Assembly (NCBI RefSeq): GCF_050947335.1
Contig: NC_134997.1
Coordinates: 9,114,001 to 9,178,000 of the forward strand
Length of the DNA stretch: 64,000 bases
DNA from: Megachile rotundata
Taxonomy: Eukaryota > Arthropoda > Insecta > Hymenoptera > Megachilidae
Reading direction: 5' to 3'
This document shows positions 13,515 through 27,500 of the stretch, one piece after another. Positions within the stretch are counted from its first letter, which is position 1; the number at the start of each line of letters is the position of its first letter. The notes beneath the pieces were generated by a model, which saw nothing but the letters and a program-made list of their open reading frames with translations, had not been told where the DNA came from and did not search any database. Both the position numbers and the translations under genes were made by a program.

Positions 13515-13976
13515 TTAGCTAAACCTAGTCCCACATTCACCTAAACCTAGAATGTGGACTCTGTAAGACATGTGACGAGTTAAATTTCATTTCAGCATCG
13601 AATTTAATTCTTGTACTTTCATTTTGACGTCCGAAAATCAAACATAGCTCTGATTTGTGGATATTCAAAGTACAATTTAGCTAAACCTAGTCCCACATTC
13701 ACCTAAACCTAGAATGTGGACTCTGTAAGACATGTGACGACTTAAACTTCATTTCAGCATCGAATTTAATTCTTGTACTTTCATTTTGACGTCCCAAAAA
13801 TCAAACATAGCTCTGATTTGTGGATATTCAAAGCATAATTTAGCTAAATCTAGTCCCATATTCACCTAAACCTAGAATGTGGATTCTATAAGACATGTGA
13901 CGACTTAAACTTCGTTTCAGCATCGAATTTAATTCTTGTACTTTCATTTTGACGTCCGAAAATCAAACATAGCTCC
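13515..13976. repeat. Tandem repeat, about 162 bp x 3, with an internal hairpin
   Basis: Three copies of TTAGCTAAACCTAGTCCC-type units start at 13515, 13677 and 13840. Each carries CCACATTC, an 11-base spacer and GAATGTGG, an 8-bp perfect inverted repeat in copies 1 and 2 (13531-13557 and 13693-13719). Copy 3 has one substitution in the left arm. Confidence 0.95.
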
Positions 13977-14629
13977 AACAGTTATGGATTAAGACTTCGA
14001 TGATTCATCAACACGTGTGCTAAACGTTCCAACAAAAATAACGTATCATTCAGAGTCCAGTTGAGAACCTCATCTCTAAATTGCTCCATATTGCATTTTT
14101 AATACATGTCTGGCTAAGCAATTAATTTTAGCATTCATGCTCTGCATCCTAATTGCCTCTCGCCATCCACATGCGTCTAGAATATTCAATTCAGCTCATT
14201 AGTTCTTAAAGTCAAATATAAGACGAAAGGACAAGTGAAAATTCGTTTCTAATCACTCCATTCCAGGAATTAATTTAATGTACGATAAACTGAATTAAAT
14301 GAGACCTCATATTCCTAGTATTGCATAAAGGTTCTGAGGGTTATCATGTTTAGTTCAAAGGTTACAAGTACGTGACTTCATACATGTTCCTCGAAAATGG
14401 AGTTGAATATCAATCACGTAGTAAGTTCGTAGCTTTATCAATGACACTTCGTCAGCTATGATAATGTGAGTCGTGAGCACTTATTTGCACGTATCGAGTA
14501 TTATTTCATTTAGAAATGTAATACTGACACCTGAAATAACAATGGGAGTCAATTGGTTCTAAAGTAAAAATATGGGGATTATTAATGTGTGTATTGATTG
14601 AATTTATGATGTTCTTTTATGCTTTGAAG
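13977..14629. other. No supported gene
   Basis: Unique AT-rich sequence without recognisable features. Confidence 0.4.
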
Positions 14630-16080
14630 TATGAAATTCCAAATTTTCCAAATCCCAAATCACCCAAATTCCAAATCTTCCAAATCCCAAAGCTTGCAAA
14701 TCCCAAATCTTCCAAATCCCAAATCACCCAAATTCCAAATTTCCCAAATTCCAAATCTTCCAAATCCCAAATCACCCAAATTCCAAATCCTTCAAATTCC
14801 AAATTTTCCAAATCCCAAATTTCCCAAATTCCAAATCTTCCAAATTCCAAGTCTTCCAAATCCCAAAGCTTGCAAATCCCAAAGCTTCCAAATCTCAAAT
14901 CTTCCAAATCCCAAATCACCCAAATTCCAAATTTCCCAAATTCCAAATCTTCCAAATTCCAAGTCTTCCAAATCCCAAAGCTTGCAAATCCCAAAGCTTC
15001 CAAATCCCAAATCTTCCAAATCCCAAATCACCCAAATTCCAAATTTCCCAAATTCCAAATCTTCCAAATCCCAAAGCATCCAAATCCCAAATCACCCAAA
15101 TTCCAAATTTCCCAAATTCCAAATCTTCCAAATTCCAAGTCTTCCAAATCCCAAAGCTTGCAAATCCCAAAGCTTCCAAATCCCAAATCTTCCAAATCCC
15201 AAATCACCCAAATTCCAAATTTCCCAAATTCCAAATCTTCCAAATCCCAAAGCATCCAAATTCCAAAGCTTGCAAATTCCAAAACTCCCAAATTCCAAAG
15301 CTTGCAAATCCCAAATCTTCCAAATTCCAAAACTTGCAAATCCCAAATCTTCCAAATCCCAAATTTCCCAAATTCCAAATCTTCCAAATTCCAAGTCTTC
15401 CAAATCCCAAAGCTTGCAAATCCCAAAGCTTCCAAATCCCAAATCTTCCAAATCCCAAATCACCCAAATTCCAAATTTCCCAAATTCCAAATCTTCCAAA
15501 TCCCAAAGCATCCAAATTCCAAAGCTTGCAAATTCCAAAACTCCCAAATTCCAAAGCTTGCAAATCCCAAATCTTCCAAATTCCAAAGCTTGCAAATCCC
15601 AAATCTTCCAAATCCCAAATTTCCCAAATTCCAAATCTTCCAAATTCCAAGTCTTCCAAATCCCAAAGCTTGCAAATCCCAAAGCTTCCAAATCCCAAAT
15701 CTTCCAAATCCCAAATCACCCAAATTCCAAATTTCCCAAATTCCAAATCTTCCAAATCCCAAAGCATCCAAATTCCAAAGCTTGCAAATTCCAAAACTCC
15801 CAAATTCCAAAGCTTGCAAATCCCAAATCTTCCAAATTCCAAAGCTTGCAAATCCCAAATCTTCCAAATCCCAAAGCTTCCAAATTCCAAAACTCCCAAA
15901 TTCCAAAGCTTGCAAATCCCAAACCTTGCAAATCCCAAATCTTCCAACTTCCAAAACTTGCAAATTCCAAACCTCCCAAATCCCAAACTTCCCAAATCCC
16001 AAACCTCTCAAATCCCAAACCTCCCAAATCCCAAATCCTCCAAATCCCAAATCCCCCAAATCCCAAACCTCCCAAAAACA
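14630..16080. repeat. Long C-rich 16-bp array
   Basis: About 90 units of 16 bp, for example CAAATCCCAAATCTTC, CAAATTCCAAAGCTTG and CAAATTCCAAATTTCC. Blocks of about 250 bp with the same order of variant units recur (around 14.85, 15.1, 15.35 and 15.6 kb), showing higher-order duplication. Because 16 is not a multiple of 3 and the words have no stops, two + frames (up to 570 codons) and several minus frames are open together. The frames encode only Pro/Lys/Ser/Gln/Ile or Trp/Gly/Phe/Leu low-complexity text. Confidence 0.95.
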
Positions 16081-17654
16081 TCCTATCCCCAAATATCAAA
16101 TTCCCCACCAAACCCATCTTCCTCCATTCCCTCACCGCAATGAGTCCATCTTCCTCCATTCCTCAGAACACCCATCCAAACACATTTATCACTCATTTCC
16201 CCAACTAAGAAACCGTAGTCCGAACAGTTTCATAGCCACGAAGCAAAGTGCAATATGCGCAGATAGAACCGAATCGAATAAAGAGATCATAAATTAACGA
16301 TCAAAAGCCTGCCTCGATTAAGCGAATAAAGTTAATGTCAAGGAGGCATCGAGAGCGTAAACAAGAATTGAATGACGTGCCCCTGGAAATCATTTGAAAC
16401 ATATCGAATGAAAACAAACGTGGCCATTTATCTCCGTATGATATACTGCACGCACGTTGATAAACGGCTAGCTCCGATACATTATCCTCTGTATTAATAG
16501 AATCGAAAAAAGCACTTTTGTCGTCATCCAAAGACAAACATTTAGATAGGTCGTAGATCACGTCGCAGCGATTAACAATGTTTTATGGGTTGTTTGCTGT
16601 GCTCGGATATCTCTAATGACGTCTGCGTTGAAGGAACAGAAAATTATAATTATTAAATCGATTTTGTGTTGTTCGTCGTGGAGTTTAGGCGTAGTTTGCT
16701 TTTGCGGATTTGAATTTCGCGCCGGCGGTATTGCGCAGTGGCGCGCTATTTGAAGCTAGGTTGCTTTATGTAACTGTATTTGAAATGCTGTTATCTTCTG
16801 TTTATGTTTCCACGTGGAAAATAAAACTTACACGTAATTTTATCCATTTGTCACGTTTTTATAGACTTTTCAAAACAGTTTGAGTAAACTGGCTAGACTT
16901 GTGATTAGATATCTGGTTGATTAATGGGAGTTTTGTAAAATGCTGTTTCAACAACTGTTTGTTACGTGCATTTTGTTTTTTGTTGAGATTAGAGATAAGT
17001 TTGTTATAAAATAGTTGTTGCAATTAGAAGATAAAGAATTTCAAGAGTACAGGTTATTTATAGGTACTTCTGTATCTAGTTATTAATTCAAGTAAATTTT
17101 CTTGAAAGAAAAAAGTAAAAAGAAAGCAAATTCTTTCTTTCGAAAAAATTTTCTAAAATTAAACGACACACGATTAATTTAACGCCAATATCAGATATAG
17201 TATGAATTGTCATTCTCGCAAAAAAAAACTGGAACGGTTCCAGATAAATTCACTATCGATAACCCCAGAATACCTCTGCTATCAGTGACGTCAATGTTTC
17301 ATACTGAAAACTACGATTTCAAAAATCGGGGCAAACAATCGCAGTTATAATTTGCTGGAATATCTTTATTTTTAGCGAAAATATCTTTATTTTTCTGCAA
17401 AAAGTTCTATCAATATCTGACATTTCTTGATGCAAAATTAAATGGAAGTTAAATACTAAATCTGTGACTGGTGTATGAATTTTATTAGGAAAATACAAAT
17501 TTTTGTGAGGATAAAATGAAATTAATAATAGTAGTAACAAAAGTAGTTCAAATTGTCTGTAGGAGTTTAGATGATTTTTTAAAAATGAGTTTGCTCAATG
17601 TGATCAATGTGATTGATTATTAGTTAATTTTTGTCTCAAAATATATTTTGTTAC
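16081..17654. other. No supported gene
   Basis: Unique sequence with a small GC rise near 16.7 kb. No exon, RNA gene or repeat is recognised. Confidence 0.4.
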
Positions 17655-18241
17655 AAATATTTTTATTTGTAATATTTTAATTATATGTAACTTGTAATAT
17701 ATGCAACAAGTATATAAAATATAATGTACAGTAAAAATCCAATACATATTAATTTTTCAAAGTTCATATTGAAAAATGAACCCAACAGCCACTGCGTCCT
17801 CACAGCGGCCATTTTGATTAACCGCTCCACAAACGAGCGCCAATAAATATTTTTATTTGCAACATTTTAATTATATATAACTTGTAATATACGCAACAAG
17901 TATATAAAATATAATGTACAGTAAAAATCCAATACATATTAATTTTTCAAAGTGTCAAAGTTTATATTGAAAAACGAACCCAACAACCATAGCGTCCCAA
18001 TAGCGGCCATTTTGATTTATCGCTCCACAAACGAGCGCCAATAAATATTTTTATTTGCAACATTTTGATTATATATAACTTGTAATATACGCAACAAGTA
18101 TATAAAATATAATATACAGTAAAAATCCAATACATAATAATGTCGTAAAGTATTAAAGTTTGCGTTCGAAAAATGAACCTAACCATAACGTCCCCACAGT
18201 GGCCATTTTGATTTCCCGCTCCACAAACGAGCCAATAAATA
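17655..18241. repeat. Tandem repeat, about 190-200 bp x 3
   Basis: Copies start with AAATATTTTTATTTG at 17655, 17844 and 18043. Each ends with a GC-richer part containing GCGGCCATTTTGATT (GTGGCCATTTTGATT in the last) and CCGCTCCACAAACGAG. The third copy ends about 310 bp before the first acceptor of gene 1. Confidence 0.95.
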
Positions 18242-18560
18242 TCAGTCACTGCGCAAATTTTTTGCACGATCGGTTGATTAATGTTCACAACAAAGAACCC
18301 CTTAACAATATCAGACGGTGCGAATTGATAAAAGGGAACTAGTCATATTCATTCGGGCTAACGATGGCCATGAGAACCGACCAATGAATTCACGCGACGC
18401 AGTATTTCCCGATAAAAGGAAGTATATACGTAAAATGCACGCTGCGGTTAATTTTGTAAACATCGGCCGGCGAGGTCCAGCTTTTGAATCATCGGTCAGG
18501 GAAATATTAACCGGCGATTACTAACGACCGTTCATTTTACTTTGTGCAGCCGGAGGCCTG

Positions 18561-21500
18561 ATGGCGGGTTCTGTGGCTACTTTGGCGATCCTGTGGGTCT
18601 CCTTGCAGACCATGGGATTCCTAGGGAATTCCCATTCCATAGGGGCCTATAAACTTCCGATGTCCTTGCAGAACTATCTTGCTAGCTATACCGGTAAGTT
18701 TACTTTTTACTTTTTTATTTGTTGAAGAATTTATTGGTGAAGAGGAGTCTTCAATGTCAGGATGATCCTAGATTACTTTAACAAACTTCTTCTTTTTTAT
18801 AATTATTTTTATTTAGGGTGGTTTTTTTAAATTGAGGGGAGGTTCATGCTGTTTGTGATATTAATAAGAGTCAATGGGGAATTTTTGGTGCTGTCTTAAG
18901 TTCATAGTGAAATTAATACTCAAGCTTGACTACTGTATTTGTTCATAACTCAAGTCATCCAGGGACAACTTCAATTAAAATTGTCTGTTAAGTGAAATAA
19001 TAAAAACGAACATTTTCAACAACAAAAATTTTCTCAATGAAACAAATTATCAACAATGAAAATTTTGTCAAAGAAAAAAATAGTCAACAACAAAAATTTT
19101 CTTAACGAAAAAAATGTTCATGAATGAAAATTTTCTCCCAATCCGAACAAAGTTCGATATAACCCCACTGAAATGACAGACTTCGTTTTACCGACGTTTT
19201 TAAAGGTATCCTTTCAGGTTTGCCGGTGTCGAACTACCCTTACGAGGGCGTCGTAGACGCGGGCCTTTTCCAAGATCGACATTACCCCCACATCGACAAG
19301 GCGGTGTTGAACAACTCGATCAATTTCGCGAAAAGCTTGGTCGATCGTATGAGCACCCTCGAAAGGAATATCGCTACCGCTGGCGTCGAATTGATGGTTC
19401 ACACGCCGGCTGGAAAGCAATTTCTAGATTCATATCCTTCCGAGGATGCTTTCGAGAGAGGCCTCGACGCCATCGTCGCGATGAAAGCTTCGTCCTATCT
19501 CCTTCATCAGAGCTGTCGCAGGTAACATATTTGTTTCATGCATTTACCCTCGTGACAGCGATATACCAACTGCATCCTTCTTCGACCTTGTCTTAAACTT
19601 TCATTCATTTTATTGTCAAGACTTCATAACAGATTATGAGTAGCATGTTATAGAATTACAGTATAAATATATTAAAATGATTTATTTTGGTGATGAACAA
19701 TATACGTATGATTATAGAACTTGCAACTTTTGTTGTACTTGAAGAAAGACCTCTCATAAGTGTCTCTAATAAAGTCTAATAAATAACAAGATCTCTAATA
19801 AAGTTCAATAAATAACAACAATTTTAATAAAGTCTCATAAATAGCAAGATCTTTAATAAAATCTAATAAATAACAAGATCTATCAATATAAATAAAGCCT
19901 CTCATAATAGTCTTCCAACTTTTGCCTCCAACTTAGGCAAACAGTATAAGGATACCTACGTCTTGCACGAGAAGCTATCGCAACATAAATCTTTCAATAG
20001 CTTCTCATTTGCTGGCAAACTTGAATATATCCTCTCAAAATAAGTGTCTGATTAAAAATGTACCTTGATAACTTAGAAAAAATAAAAATAATGACCGATC
20101 GAAGTGGATCGTACATCTATTTGATGCTCTGCGCATGGCCGCATCAAGATGGCCGCCGGGTCCCTTCACAAGTTTGGACTAATGATCATAGCAGAGGCCC
20201 TTATGCTCGACTGATCCTTATCCTAATCAATCAACCTTCACAAGTTGTTTAGATGTTTTTGAGAGATGACAGTGTTTGAATAATGTATAACGATTTTGTT
20301 GCAGGTTCGGTTTGGAAAAAGACGACTGTGCTCGTTTCATATCCAGCCTGTCGCTGCAGGGTACTCCGTTGAGTTCATCCTGCTCGGCATCGCAGACGAT
20401 GGTCTGCAACCCGAGGGCTAAATACCGAAGCATCGACGGCACTTGCAATAACGTTGAAAATCCGACCTGGGGTAGTGCGATGACCGCGTACACCAGAATT
20501 CTCTTCCCCCAATATTTCGACGGTAAGGATCCTTCCTACCGTGTGGTCCAGGCTTCATTCCCCGTTTTCATTAACGGTCTATCGTTCTCGCGAAGTGTCG
20601 GTTCGGATCGTGTGAAATTCGTGACCTAACATCATACGGGAGATATTTCATTTTTGTGGTATAATAATACAATTATTTGCAGCCTATGAACGCTTAGCGC
20701 TTCCCTTTTCCCTTTTGTCCCTCATCCTCTTTTTGTCTCATCTCGTAATTTTGGCTGACGATTTACGGTTGATAACCGAGTTTGATCTTCCATTGACTTA
20801 GTAAGGAGCTAGTAAGTTAGCAAGGAGCCATCTTGGATGTGTTCTTCAGCTGTTTGAGGTGTTTATTAGTAGGTGAACAGATCATTGCGTGACTAGTAAG
20901 CTCAACCTCTTCAAGGACTTGTGCATTCAGTTTGCTTTCTAATTCACAAATGTGGACATCATCTTTTCAGAATTTGTCGTCATATGAGATATTTTTAAAT
21001 CACTTCTTCTTCAAAAAAATTATCCCTGAAGAGGTTGCAAATAAGATGACAGAACTAAAAAATGCAAATTTCTGAATCAGTAGCCTTCACATCTCTTGCA
21101 TAATGAATATATTTCGATCACTCGACTTCTATTAATCAGACAGACGTCTGATTATTCTGAGGATTCTCAAACAGGTTTCTCGAATAATTTTTCGGATCAA
21201 GGAAGCATCAGAACTAACCTTTCGTAACGTGTGTCGTATAGGTACTCTAGGAACTCTTCCTAGTAAAGGTGTCGAAGCTCGAAAAATCGTTGCAACGCAA
21301 ACAGTCGTTATCAACCTCGACCTACTAACCCACCTAGTCCGCTCACAAACCTTGCAAAAACATACGATATCACACACTCACATACACGAAACGGAACACG
21401 TGATGCAGGACACGGACATACACAACAACGACGCAAAAGAAATCAAATACATTCAATTTTAGTTTGAATAAAAAAAATATGAAAAAAAAAATGTATATGA

Positions 21501-24500
21501 AAAGAAAACGAGCACACTCTCTGATCCTTGGGCGCTATGGATTAAAAAACGTTCGTCGATTGGCTTAACAAATTATATTCTGTGATTTGCATTACAGTTG
21601 TTGTGCGATAAGGCACATAGAGCATAAAATGCCTGAGTGTAGCAGTGAATAATACTGCCTACAATAGGGTGCCCCGGTCGGGAGATTCTATCCAGCAGTA
21701 GAATGTGTATGTAAACTAATTCGGATATACCTAATAATGTATCATATTTTATTATTGTAACACTAGTTCAACTATTTTCTGTTGATTGCGGTATACGGGT
21801 CTCGTTAAAGGTGTCCGAGTCAAGCGAATGACAAATTGGGAGAGCCGTTCGCTAATTCTGACCCTACGACACTTTGATGGATTTGGTAGACGAATTGGTA
21901 CTTGGGATCATTTGGAGGGATTTGTGGGAGTTAGTGGGACTTTATATTGGGGGGTAATGTAGGGTTGGGAGTAAGGGACACCCACTACTTGGTTTGGATT
22001 TTTTGGAAATTTGGATATCCTCATATTCCTACATTCGCTGATTCATCTATTCCCACATATGTGAATGCTCATGTCCTCAACTCCCTACATTTGTAACCAC
22101 ATTCAATTCTCAGATCTTCAGATGCTTACATTACCAAACTTCTAAGTGCTCAAATCCTTAAGTACCAAGTGTCAGACCTCTAAAATCCAAATGTCCAAAT
22201 GTGGATATTATTGAACCTTAAAAGTCCACATATGTAACTTCTCACATCCTCAAATTTCCATATTCCTCAATTCCTAAATGTCCAAATCTTCAAATAGCAG
22301 GTGTCAAACCTCTAAATCCCAAATGTCCACATGTGGATATGATTAAACTCTAACTTTCACATCTGTAAACCCCAAATCCTGAGATTCCTTAATTCCTAAA
22401 TGTCCAAACCCTCAAACCCTAAGTGCTCAGACCACTAAATCCCAAATGTCCAAATTACCATATAGCTAAATCCCAAATCTCCACATCTGTAAATCCCTAA
22501 ATGAGTCCTATACTCTCCAAATGAGACTTAGAATCCCAGAATGAGTCCTAGACCTAGAATCTCCAAATGAGTCCTAGTCCTAGAATCCCAGAATGAGTCC
22601 TAGACCTAGAATTCCCAACTGAGTCCTAGTCCTAGAATCCCCAAATGAGTCCTAGACCTAGAATTACCAAATGAGTCCTAGATCTAGAATCCCCAAATGA
22701 GTCCTAGATCTAGAATCCCAGAATGAGTCCTAGACCTAGAATCCCCAAATGAGTTCTAGACCTAGAATCCCCAAATGAGCCCTAGATCTAGAATCCCCAA
22801 ATGAGTCCTAGTCCTAGAATCCCCAAATGAGCCCTAGATCTAGAATCCCCAAATGAGTCCTAGTCCTAGAATTCCCAAATGAGTCCTAGATCTAGAATTC
22901 CCAAATGAGTCCTAGACTTAGAATCCCCAACGAGCCATAGAATCCTCTAAGGAGTCCTAGAATCCTCTAATGAGTCCTATAATCCCCAAATAAGTCCTAC
23001 AATCCCCAAATCCCAAACATATCTCCAACTTCCAATCACCAAACAACTCAAAAGACCCTCAACCAAAAACCATCGAGTAGTGCGGTCATTTTCCCCCATA
23101 CATTTTCCCCCACGCACACTCCCCAACGTACAGATCACATACAATCATCTCCCAGTTTGATTCTCTCGCTTGGGCACCTTCATCAGTCACCAGAATAAAT
23201 TACTTGATTCCTTCTGCGAGCGTTCTCGACGTGATATCACGTTCTATCTGTTACCAAGCATCATATACCTATTCGAATGAGAACGATCGTATTGAAAAGT
23301 CAGTTCTCAGCGCGCGTGTTTCGTCGATAACGCATCAGAAACGTCATGTGTCGAAGTAGAAGATAAATCATAAAAAAACGTTCAGTTGCTCTGCAGCGCG
23401 AGAGTAATCGTTTAATCCAGGGATCAGCGCTGGGGAAAAGAACAGAATCGCGGTTAGGATGACATTGAGGGTCATTTTAATGGGTGGTCTCTGAACAGCT
23501 GTCGCGAGCTGGAGGCAGGTTAGGCACGGTTAGGCACGCGGTTTTTTACGCAGGATTTTAATACTAATTCGGTCGCGGACTTTGGCTCGCTCTCGCGCTG
23601 TACAGACACTACACGCGCGATTTTTGTTCAAGTCGGAGTAACCGGTCCTTTTTAAAACTTTGCTTTGCATTTGATTTTGATTTTGTTAAGAATAAGATAC
23701 TAGATGTCATAATTGTCTAGATGTGATTGCTATGAGATGTTAGGGATTTAGTAAAGGTAGAGACAGTGTTACTCCGATTTGGCGCCATGTGGGTTGTGAA
23801 ACATGAGCCTAATGCTTCGTTTGGCGACCAGGAATCCAAGAACCGAGGCGCATGGGCCGCACCAAAAAACCGCTACCAGGTGCCAGGACCGTAAGCGTGG
23901 CTCTGTCGACCCCTAACGATCTTTCCGATGTCAGTAGGACGTTGACGGTCATGCAGTGGGGACAGTTCATTGCTAACGACATGTCTTACACTCCTGTGAG
24001 GAAAATGAGTGAGTACCTTTTTGCTGTTTCACTTGGTTTGCTACTTTGTACCGTTTGACCAAATATCCAAAGTTGTATTTAAATTTCTGAAGTTCCAAAT
24101 GTCCACATCACTAGTTTACATGTATTCTACATGTCTAAGTTATCAAACCCTCAAACTTTTAAGTTTACAAATCTGGGAATTCTCAAATCTACAACTCTTC
24201 AGATCTTTAATCCTCCAAATGTCAACATCTTCAAATCCTCAAATTCTCAAATCCCTAAGTCTTCAAATCTCCAAATGTCCAAACCTGCAAATCCTTAAAC
24301 CCTTAAGTCCTCAAATCACCAAGCCTCCAAATCTTCAAATCCTCAAATTCTCAAACCCTCAAACCCCTAAATCTTCAAATCCTCAAATCCTCAAACCCTC
24401 AAACCCCTAAATCTTCAAATCCTCAAATTCTCAAACCCTCAAACCCCTAAATCTTCAAATCCTCAAATCCTCAAACCCCTAAATCTTCAAATCCTCAAAT

Positions 24501-27500
24501 CCCCAAACCCCCAAATCTCCAAATCCTCAAACCCTGAAACTCCCAACTCTCCAAATTCCCTAATCCTCAACTCTCCAAATCCCCAAATCCTCAAATCCTC
24601 AAATGGACAACCAAAACTTTACACAAAACCTTGTAAAGCAACCCTGAGTCAATGACTTATGTGTCTATTTCTGACCACAGTTTCATCAGGAAAACCGATA
24701 TCCTGCTGCCAACCAGACGGAAGCGCCCTATCACCTCGTCACGTTCATCCCGATTGCTCTGAGATCACAGTGCCCGATCAGGACCCCGTCTACGGAGAAC
24801 ATTATGTTCGGTGCATGAATTACGTGCGATCGTTGCCTGTCCTCAAGTCGGACTGCACTTTCGGACCCACCGAACAGGTTAGTTCTGCCTTTCCATAATA
24901 CACTGCTCACGTAAGGGAGTATGTCATAATATCCATAAATTTGCATGAAAACCAGGTTTTTCCATGTTTGGTCGCGAAGGTTGATTAATTATACGGAAAA
25001 CAGATTATTCTGATGTGTCATATGACTACTGAGACCTTCGGTACATTCATTACTGTGAAGGCTAATGTTTGAACTTTAAGTTCGGTTTGAAGAAAAATGG
25101 AGGCAATGTTTAATTTATAAACTTGATTATTTATAAACTTAATTTTATATGTTAAAATTAATTATGTAGATGTATTATTTGAGTGAAATTTCATTTCAAT
25201 AAGCGTGCAAAGATCATTCTTATTAGAGAGTAATTTAGGTTCATAAGTAACAAGGTTGGCGTTTTTAATTAACAGATGAACCAAGCTAGCCACTTCTTGG
25301 ATGGTTCAGCGATTTATGGATCGAATTTGAAGAAGTCACGAGAACTTCGTACGTTCGAGGGTGGTCGCTTAAGAGTTCACAAGGACAACAGCCACGAGTA
25401 CTTGCCAACAGGTGGTATGGAGTCCTCTATCTACTGTGCGGACGGCTGTTATAATTCCGGTAATTTTTATCAAAATATATATTCATCTGAATATTTGACT
25501 CTAGCTGAACACTTCATTCTAACTAAAAGATCAGTTTCTGCATTTGCCCTCATTTATATCACCATAGGTACCTTGTCTGAATCAGAACATAAAACTCAAA
25601 CCACAGTCACATAATTCACCCTAAAAATATCTGGAAGTTTCGAAAGATAAAAATAGCGATAGAGAGTTGAGCAATTAATCAATTAATCTCTTGCTATATT
25701 ACAGGTGATCATCGTGTGAATACCTATCCCCAGCTGGCTGTGATACACACCGTCTGGCATCGCGAACATAACAGAATCGCCAACAACCTTGCCGTGTTAA
25801 ATCCACACTGGACAGACGAAACGTTATACCAAGAGGCCAGACGTATAGTAATTGCTGAAATTCAGCATATCACTTTCAAGGAATGGCTGCCCGTATTATT
25901 GGGCAAGAGATACACTCGAGCCATCGCGCTCAACGAGGGTAGTAACTATAGTCACCACTATAACTCTGCGGATGATCCGGCAGTAAGCAACGAAGTAGCG
26001 ACGGCTGCTCTTAAATTTATGACCTCTTTGATGCAAGGAAAGATACGGTGAGTTTTAAATTTCATTGTTAAGATGAATTTAGGTACGGATGATCGGATCT
26101 CTAATTTGGTTTCTTTTTTGCAGTTTGACCGATAATGCACGTATGGTTAATCAGACTCTGTCGTTGGCGGAGTATTTCTTTAAGCCGAGTGTTATCGAGT
26201 CGGATGAAGTTTTTGATGGCTTACTTCGTGGGATGGCTACGCAGACCAGCCAGAAAATGGATGTCAGTGTAATTGCAGAGGTGAGTTGTCAAATTTTGAA
26301 TTTTTGTAATTCTTAAATTTCTAACTTCCTAATTTCTCAAATAACTTACTCTCCAAATTTTCAACGCCTCAGTTCTTAAATTTCCAGCCTTCTAATGTGG
26401 GTATATCCACATTACCCAAATTAATTCCTCAGTATCCTAAGTTTCCAGATTACTAGATCTCCTATCTCTCCAAACTAAATCCCTACATCCTCCACTCCAC
26501 AAATCCCCAAATACATCCACATCCGATTAGCTTTTATATCAGTCCACATCAAAAAGAATGAAAAACACTTAATCCCTGAAACTGAGGAAATGTCAAACTG
26601 CTGACTCAACGTGTCAATTAACGTTACAGATTACCAGCAAGCTATACGCAGGAGATCCAGACAGCCTAGGTTTAGATGGTATCAGTCTGGACATTCAGCG
26701 CGGACGTGATCACGGATTACCAGGCTACAATCAATATCGCAAATACTGTGGCCTTCAGCCTGCGAAGAACTTCGATGACTTCTTAGATCACATTCCATTG
26801 GAGGTAAATTGCTGCTATTTACAATTTTATTTGAAAGATGTAGCCAACTCTAGTTGACGAGTGATCCAAAGGAAGCTCCCAGAACACTGCCAGTTACATT
26901 TCGCATTAAAATTTGAAGATCATGAAACTATTCTGTTTATTTCGTTAACAGATGATAAAGAAGCTGCGCAATGTTTACGCACACCCCGACGACGTTGATC
27001 TTCTTATTGGTGGAATGGCTGAAAGACCAATGGAGGATGCACTCTTAGGACCCACATTCCACTGTTTGATCTTTGAGCAATTCGCAAGAACTCATCGTAC
27101 CGACAGATACTTCTATGATTCCGTATATCAGCCACATCCTTTCACGCCTGGTAAGAATAGTTCAGTGATGAGTATTCATTATCAAGGTCACGTTGACCTC
27201 TAATATTGTCGATATGAACTATGAACCAGGGGTTAAGAATAGTACGATTAATATTTCTTGATGTCTTCATTTAATTAATGTTTATATCTTATTTTTCTAA
27301 TGTTTATAATTTATGTTACAGTGCAATTAGCGGAGATACGCAATGCGACATTGGCGAGAATATTCTGTGATAACGGGAACAACGTCACCAAAATGCAACC
27401 AAATGTATTCATCAGACCACAATCAGGGTAAGCTGACATTTCTTGTAATATTAATTATTTTTTCTAATTTATTTTTAAGACCCATCCTAATTCTTCAAAT

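Noticed and set aside
14585..16297. 570-codon frame as a repetitive secreted or structural protein gene
   Set aside because: Competing frames on both strands are equally open, there is no signal peptide or splice context, and the same words form arrays elsewhere with broken frames.
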